A stretch of DNA of 64,000 bases from assembly GCA_963786975.1 (NCBI GenBank), contig CAWBBE010000009.1:62001-126000 (forward strand), read 5' to 3'. This document shows positions 60,596 through 64,000 of the stretch, piece after piece (the stretch's first letter is position 1; every line of letters begins with the position of its first letter). This stretch comes from Palsa-506 sp963786975 (GTDB lineage Bacteria > Actinomycetota > Actinomycetes > Streptosporangiales > Streptosporangiaceae). The notes beneath the pieces were generated by a model. The model was not told the DNA's origin. It saw nothing but the letters and a program-made list of their open reading frames with translations, and searched no databases. A program made the translations under genes and the position numbers.

Positions 60596-62821
60596 TCAGC
60601 GCAGCAGGGCGCGGGCGGCGGCCTCGATGGACTGCTCGGAGAGCAGCACCAGGCTGGCCGCATCGCCGAGCGGGATGAAGCTGTCCTCGCTCGCCACCCG
60701 CGCCAGCCGCCCGGCGTACCCGCCGTCGGCCAGCGCGGCGATGATCCCCTCCGATACCCCGCCGGTGCGCCTGGTCTCGTCGGCGATCAGCACCCGCCCG
60801 GTCACCGATGCCTCCCGCAGCACGTCCTGGGCCGGCAGCGGCGCGAGCCAGCGCAGGTCGACCACCCGGCAGCCGATCCCGTCGGCGGCCAGCCTGGCCG
60901 CCGACCGCAGGCTCATCCGCAGCCCGTTCCCGAACGTGACGATCGTCAGGTCGTGGCCGGCCCCGTAGATCCGTGCCCGGCCCGGCGGGATGTGCGCGGC
61001 TGCCCACCGCGACGGCGGATCGTACGCCGCCAGCCAGCCCTCGTCGCCCGGCTCGTACAGGTCCCGCTCGTGATAAAGCGCGATCGGCTCGATGAAGACG
61101 CAGACGCTGCCGTCGGCCTCGGCCGAGGCCAGGCAGCAGCGGAGCATCGCCGCGGCGTCGTCGGGCCGCGCCGGCAGGGCGATGACCAGGCCGGGGATGT
61201 CGCGCAGCGCGGCGACGGCGTTGTCGTTGTGGAAATGCCCGCCGAAGCCGCGCTGGTAGCCCAGCCCGGCGATCCGCAGCACCATCGGGTTGCGGTACTG
61301 GCCGCGGGAGAAGAACGACAGCGTGGCGGCCTCGCCCCGGATCTGGTCGGCCGCGTTGTGCAGGTAGGCGAGGTACTGGATCTCCGGCACCGGCAGCAGG
61401 CCGGCCAGCCCGGCGCCGAGCGCCAGGCCGAGCACGGACTGCTCGTCCAGCACCGTGTCGAACACCCGGCCCGCGCCGAACCGGCCGAGCAGGCCCCTGG
61501 TCACGCCGTAGACGCCGCCCTTGCGGGCCACGTCCTCGCCGAACACGATCGCCTCCGGCCGGGCCGTCAGCGCATCAGCCAGCGTGCGGTTGATCGCCTG
61601 GGCGAGCGTCAGCGGCCCCTCGTCCTCCGGCCGCTTGCCGAACGCGCGGCCGCGGGCGGACGGCGCCGCCGCGCGGGCGGCTGCCGCCGCGACGGCGTCC
61701 GGGCGGCGCGGCGCCAGCGGCGCCATCACCTGCGCCGCCGAGCTGAGCCGCGGCGCGCCCGCCACCTCCGCGGCCAGCGCGAGCACCCGCTCCCTGGCCG
61801 CCTCGTACCTGGCCAGGATCCCGGCCGGGGTCGCCGTGCCGCTCTCGACCAGCAGCCGGGCCGTCCCGAGCAGCGGGTCCCGGCGCAGGTCGGCGGCGAT
61901 CTCGGCAGGCGCACGGTAGCTGGACTCGACGTCAGATCCGGCGTGCCCGCCGAACCGCACCGTGGAGATATGCAGGAAGGCCGGCGCCCGCCGCTCCCGC
62001 ACCCAGGCCGCGGCGCTCACCGCCGTGTCGTAGACGGCGGCCAGGTCCGATCCGTCCGCGGCGAAGTACCGCAGGCCGGCCCGGCCTGACTGGGTGGCCG
62101 CGATCCAGCCGGCCGGGGTGCGGACGCTGATGCCCAGGCCGTTGTCCTCGCAGACCAGCAGCAGCGGCAGCGGCAGCCCCTGGTAACTGCAGTACGCGGC
62201 CGTGTTGATCGCGCCGGCCGCGGTGGAATGATTGGCCGACGCGTCGCCGAAGCTGCAGACCACCAGCGCATCCTCCGGCCACGGCGCGGCCAGCCCGAGC
62301 TTGGCCGCGCGCGGCAGCGCGAAGGCCAGGCCGACGGCACGCGGCAGGTGCGAGGCGATGGTCGATGTCTGCGGGATCACGTTCAGCTCGGGGTGGCCGA
62401 ATACCTTGTGCCGGCCGCCGGCGATCGGCTCGGCGGCGGCCGCGACCAGCCCGAGCAGCACGTCATGCACGCCGTCCCTGGGCGGGCTGGCCTGGCCCGC
62501 CCGGGCCAGGTAGAAGGCGCCGGAACGGTAGTGCAGCATCGCCGGATCGGTCAGCCGCAGCGCCGCGGCCACGCCCGCGTTGCCCTCGTGACCGGATGAG
62601 CCGATGGTGTAGAAGCCGGCCCCCTTGGACTGCAGCCAGCGGGCGGCCAGGTCGGCGTGGCGGCTGGCCAGCTGCGCGTCGAACAGCTCGGCGCAGCGGG
62701 CCGCGGGCAGCCCCGAGCCCGCCCTGATCATCCCGGACCGCAGCGGCGGGCCGCCCGGCCGCAGCTCGCTGACGGCCGCGGCGAAATGCACCTCGACCTG
62801 ATCGGTAGCCACGAAGTTCAT
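60596..62821 (-). CDS. Fused alpha/beta E1 component of a 2-oxoacid dehydrogenase
   Basis: A 741-residue thiamine-diphosphate enzyme joining both halves of a branched-chain/pyruvate-type E1. The alpha half has FYTIGSSGHEGNAGVAAALR, the TPP-binding GDASANHSTAAGAINTAAY through CEDNGLGISV, and HISTVRFGGHAGSDVESSYR. After an Ala-rich linker the beta half follows, with ALTARPEAIVFGEDVARKGG, VLDEQSVLGLALGAGLAGLL and the C-terminal transketolase domain (DLTIVTFGNGLRMSLRSAAR). No E2 or E3 gene adjoins, so it must use lipoyl partners from elsewhere. It converges on the pca operon with only nine bases between stops. Confidence 0.92.
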   Translation of the reverse strand: MNFVATDQVEVHFAAAVSELRPGGPPLRSGMIRAGSGLPAARCAELFDAQLASRHADLAARWLQSKGAGFYTIGSSGHEGNAGVAAALRLTDPAMLHYRSGAFYLARAGQASPPRDGVHDVLLGLVAAAAEPIAGGRHKVFGHPELNVIPQTSTIASHLPRAVGLAFALPRAAKLGLAAPWPEDALVVCSFGDASANHSTAAGAINTAAYCSYQGLPLPLLLVCEDNGLGISVRTPAGWIAATQSGRAGLRYFAADGSDLAAVYDTAVSAAAWVRERRAPAFLHISTVRFGGHAGSDVESSYRAPAEIAADLRRDPLLGTARLLVESGTATPAGILARYEAARERVLALAAEVAGAPRLSSAAQVMAPLAPRRPDAVAAAAARAAAPSARGRAFGKRPEDEGPLTLAQAINRTLADALTARPEAIVFGEDVARKGGVYGVTRGLLGRFGAGRVFDTVLDEQSVLGLALGAGLAGLLPVPEIQYLAYLHNAADQIRGEAATLSFFSRGQYRNPMVLRIAGLGYQRGFGGHFHNDNAVAALRDIPGLVIALPARPDDAAAMLRCCLASAEADGSVCVFIEPIALYHERDLYEPGDEGWLAAYDPPSRWAAAHIPPGRARIYGAGHDLTIVTFGNGLRMSLRSAARLAADGIGCRVVDLRWLAPLPAQDVLREASVTGRVLIADETRRTGGVSEGIIAALADGGYAGRLARVASEDSFIPLGDAASLVLLSEQSIEAAARALLR

Positions 62822-62941
62822 CAGAGCAACATTCCCATGATCACGGCGATTTGGCGTCTTCCGGCATCCCTATCCTCAGCGATCGTCCGGTCAGGCGGTG
62901 ACAGACTGGGCACGTCCATCATTCTCCCGCCGGAGGTCCCC

Positions 62942-63970
62942 ATGCTGCCCTGGTCGGCCGAACTGGCCGGACGCATCGACGAGCACGTGCTCAGCAGCCG
63001 GCTGCTGCGGGACAACCCGCTCGGCGACCCGGCCGAGCGCCCGCTCTGGGTCTACCTGCCGCCCGGCTACGACGACGATCCCGGCCGCCGGTACCCGGCC
63101 GTCTACGTGATCCAGGGATACACCGGCCACCTCCTCATGTGGCGCAACCGCAACCCGTACCGCCGGCCTTTCCCCGAGACGGCCGACGCGGTGTTCGCGA
63201 GCGGCGAGGCACCGCCGGCCATCGTGGTCTACGTCGATGCCTGGACCGCCTACGGCGGCAGCCAGTTCGTGGACTCGCACGGCACCGGGCGCTATCACTC
63301 CTACCTGTGCGACGAGGTGGTGCCATGGGTGGACCAGCACTACCGGACGCTGGCCGGCCGCGCGCACCGGGCGATCACCGGCAAGTCGAGCGGCGGGTTC
63401 GGCGCGATGATCACGCCCATGCTCCGGCCGGACCTGTTCGGCGCGCTGGCGACGCACGCCGGCGACGCGCTCTACGAGAACTGCTACATCCCCGAGTTCG
63501 GCACCGCGGTCCGGCAGTTGCGTGACTACGGCGGCGACATCTGGAAGTGGTGGGACGATTTCCGGTCCAGGGTCTCGTTCACCAGGGAAGCCGACCAGCA
63601 CCTGCTGATGCTGCTCGGGGTGTCCGCCTGCTTCTCCGCCCGGGAGGACGGCACGGTCGAGCTGCCGTTCGATCCGCGCACCGGGATGCTGCGGCCGGAT
63701 GTCTGGCAGCGGTGGCTGGACTGGGATCCGGTCCGGATGGTGCCGAGGTACGCGGGCGCGCTGCGATCGCTGCGCGCGATCTGGATCGACGCAGGCACCA
63801 GGGACGAGTACTTCCTCGACCTCGGCGCGGAAGCGTTCCGCGCCGCCCTCCGCGAGGTCGGCGTGGCCGACGACGTGGTCCGGTTCGAGCTGTTCGACGC
63901 GACGCACGGCGGCATCGACTACCGGTACCCGCTGTCGCTGGCCTGGCTCTGCCAGCGCATCGCGCCGTAG
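62942..63970 (+). CDS. Esterase (alpha/beta hydrolase, enterochelin-esterase/antigen-85-like)
   Basis: A 342-residue alpha/beta hydrolase of the esterase-D/antigen-85-like superfamily. It has RPLWVYLPPGYDDDPGRRYP, YVIQGYTGH, the nucleophile elbow TGKSSGGFGAM (Ser), an acidic residue in WIDAGTRDEYF, and His in DATHGGIDYRY. There is no signal peptide, so it should be cytoplasmic. CGGAGG immediately precedes the ATG at 62942; longer upstream readings overlap the divergent E1 gene. The substrate, perhaps an ester or siderophore, cannot be told. Confidence 0.88.
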   Translation: MLPWSAELAGRIDEHVLSSRLLRDNPLGDPAERPLWVYLPPGYDDDPGRRYPAVYVIQGYTGHLLMWRNRNPYRRPFPETADAVFASGEAPPAIVVYVDAWTAYGGSQFVDSHGTGRYHSYLCDEVVPWVDQHYRTLAGRAHRAITGKSSGGFGAMITPMLRPDLFGALATHAGDALYENCYIPEFGTAVRQLRDYGGDIWKWWDDFRSRVSFTREADQHLLMLLGVSACFSAREDGTVELPFDPRTGMLRPDVWQRWLDWDPVRMVPRYAGALRSLRAIWIDAGTRDEYFLDLGAEAFRAALREVGVADDVVRFELFDATHGGIDYRYPLSLAWLCQRIAP

Positions 63971-64000
63971 CCAGCCGGCCCCTGGGGGGTAATTGTCTGG

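Overview
The window is about 64 kb of very GC-rich, gene-dense DNA from an actinomycete. Support for that comes from strong G/C third-codon bias, frequent GTG and TTG starts with overlapping stops, a DUF397/Scr1-type regulator pair beside an AbaA-like ATPase, a DUF222/13E12-type HNH protein, an LCP cell-wall ligase, an ImuB-DnaE2 mutasome and a LexA box of the actinobacterial type. I cannot name the genus; a filamentous soil lineage such as Streptosporangiales is a reasonable guess. No rRNA, tRNA, CRISPR array or complete insertion sequence was seen.

Layout. 1-7 kb: the end of imuB, a YCII-like protein, a P1 peptidase (DmpA family) and dnaE2 behind a LexA-like box. 7-15 kb: a catabolic operon with a wrecked dehydrogenase, a SorC regulator, a VOC protein, a 2-hydroxyacid dehydrogenase, a kinase strikingly like the AI-2 kinase LsrK, a cyclase-family hydrolase, an SDR and a D-threonine-aldolase-like PLP enzyme, followed by a permease remnant. 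15-20.9 kb: a bicupin and class V aminotransferase pair, an MreB paralogue, a methyltransferase, and a WhiJ/AbaA-type trio. 21-30 kb: a solitary fused methylase/specificity-like protein with a broken catalytic motif, a leucyl-tRNA synthetase lacking its editing domain, DUF427, an HNH protein and an ECF42 sigma factor with its DGPF partner. 30-41 kb: aldolase, secreted and envelope proteins, a B12-riboswitch-controlled nickel/cobalt permease, a ribbon-helix-helix protein paired with a Doc/ClpC-N fusion, ProRS and a secreted propeller-like protein. 41-49 kb: Lrp and PucR regulators with two class III aminotransferases and methylmalonate-semialdehyde dehydrogenase, suggesting beta-alanine, GABA or pyrimidine catabolism. 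49-54.7 kb: TetR, SDR, PAP2, SGNH hydrolase and GabT. 54.8-60.6 kb: a pcaB-C-I-J-H-G-D operon carrying protocatechuate to 3-oxoadipyl-CoA; no pcaF thiolase is in the window. 60.6-64 kb: a fused alpha/beta E1 dehydrogenase and an esterase.

Eleven single-base frameshifts interrupt nine otherwise well-conserved genes. This is either an unpolished draft sequence or unusually fresh gene decay, and every frameshifted entry should be read with that in mind.

The best candidates for something undescribed are the RHH / Doc-ClpC-N fusion pair with an operator abutting its start codon (36.9-38.2 kb), the editing-domain-less LeuRS (23.3-25.6 kb), a 54-bp intergenic palindrome family (three copies), and a short element read in the same frame inside unrelated proteins (dnaE2, a cupin gene, pcaC).
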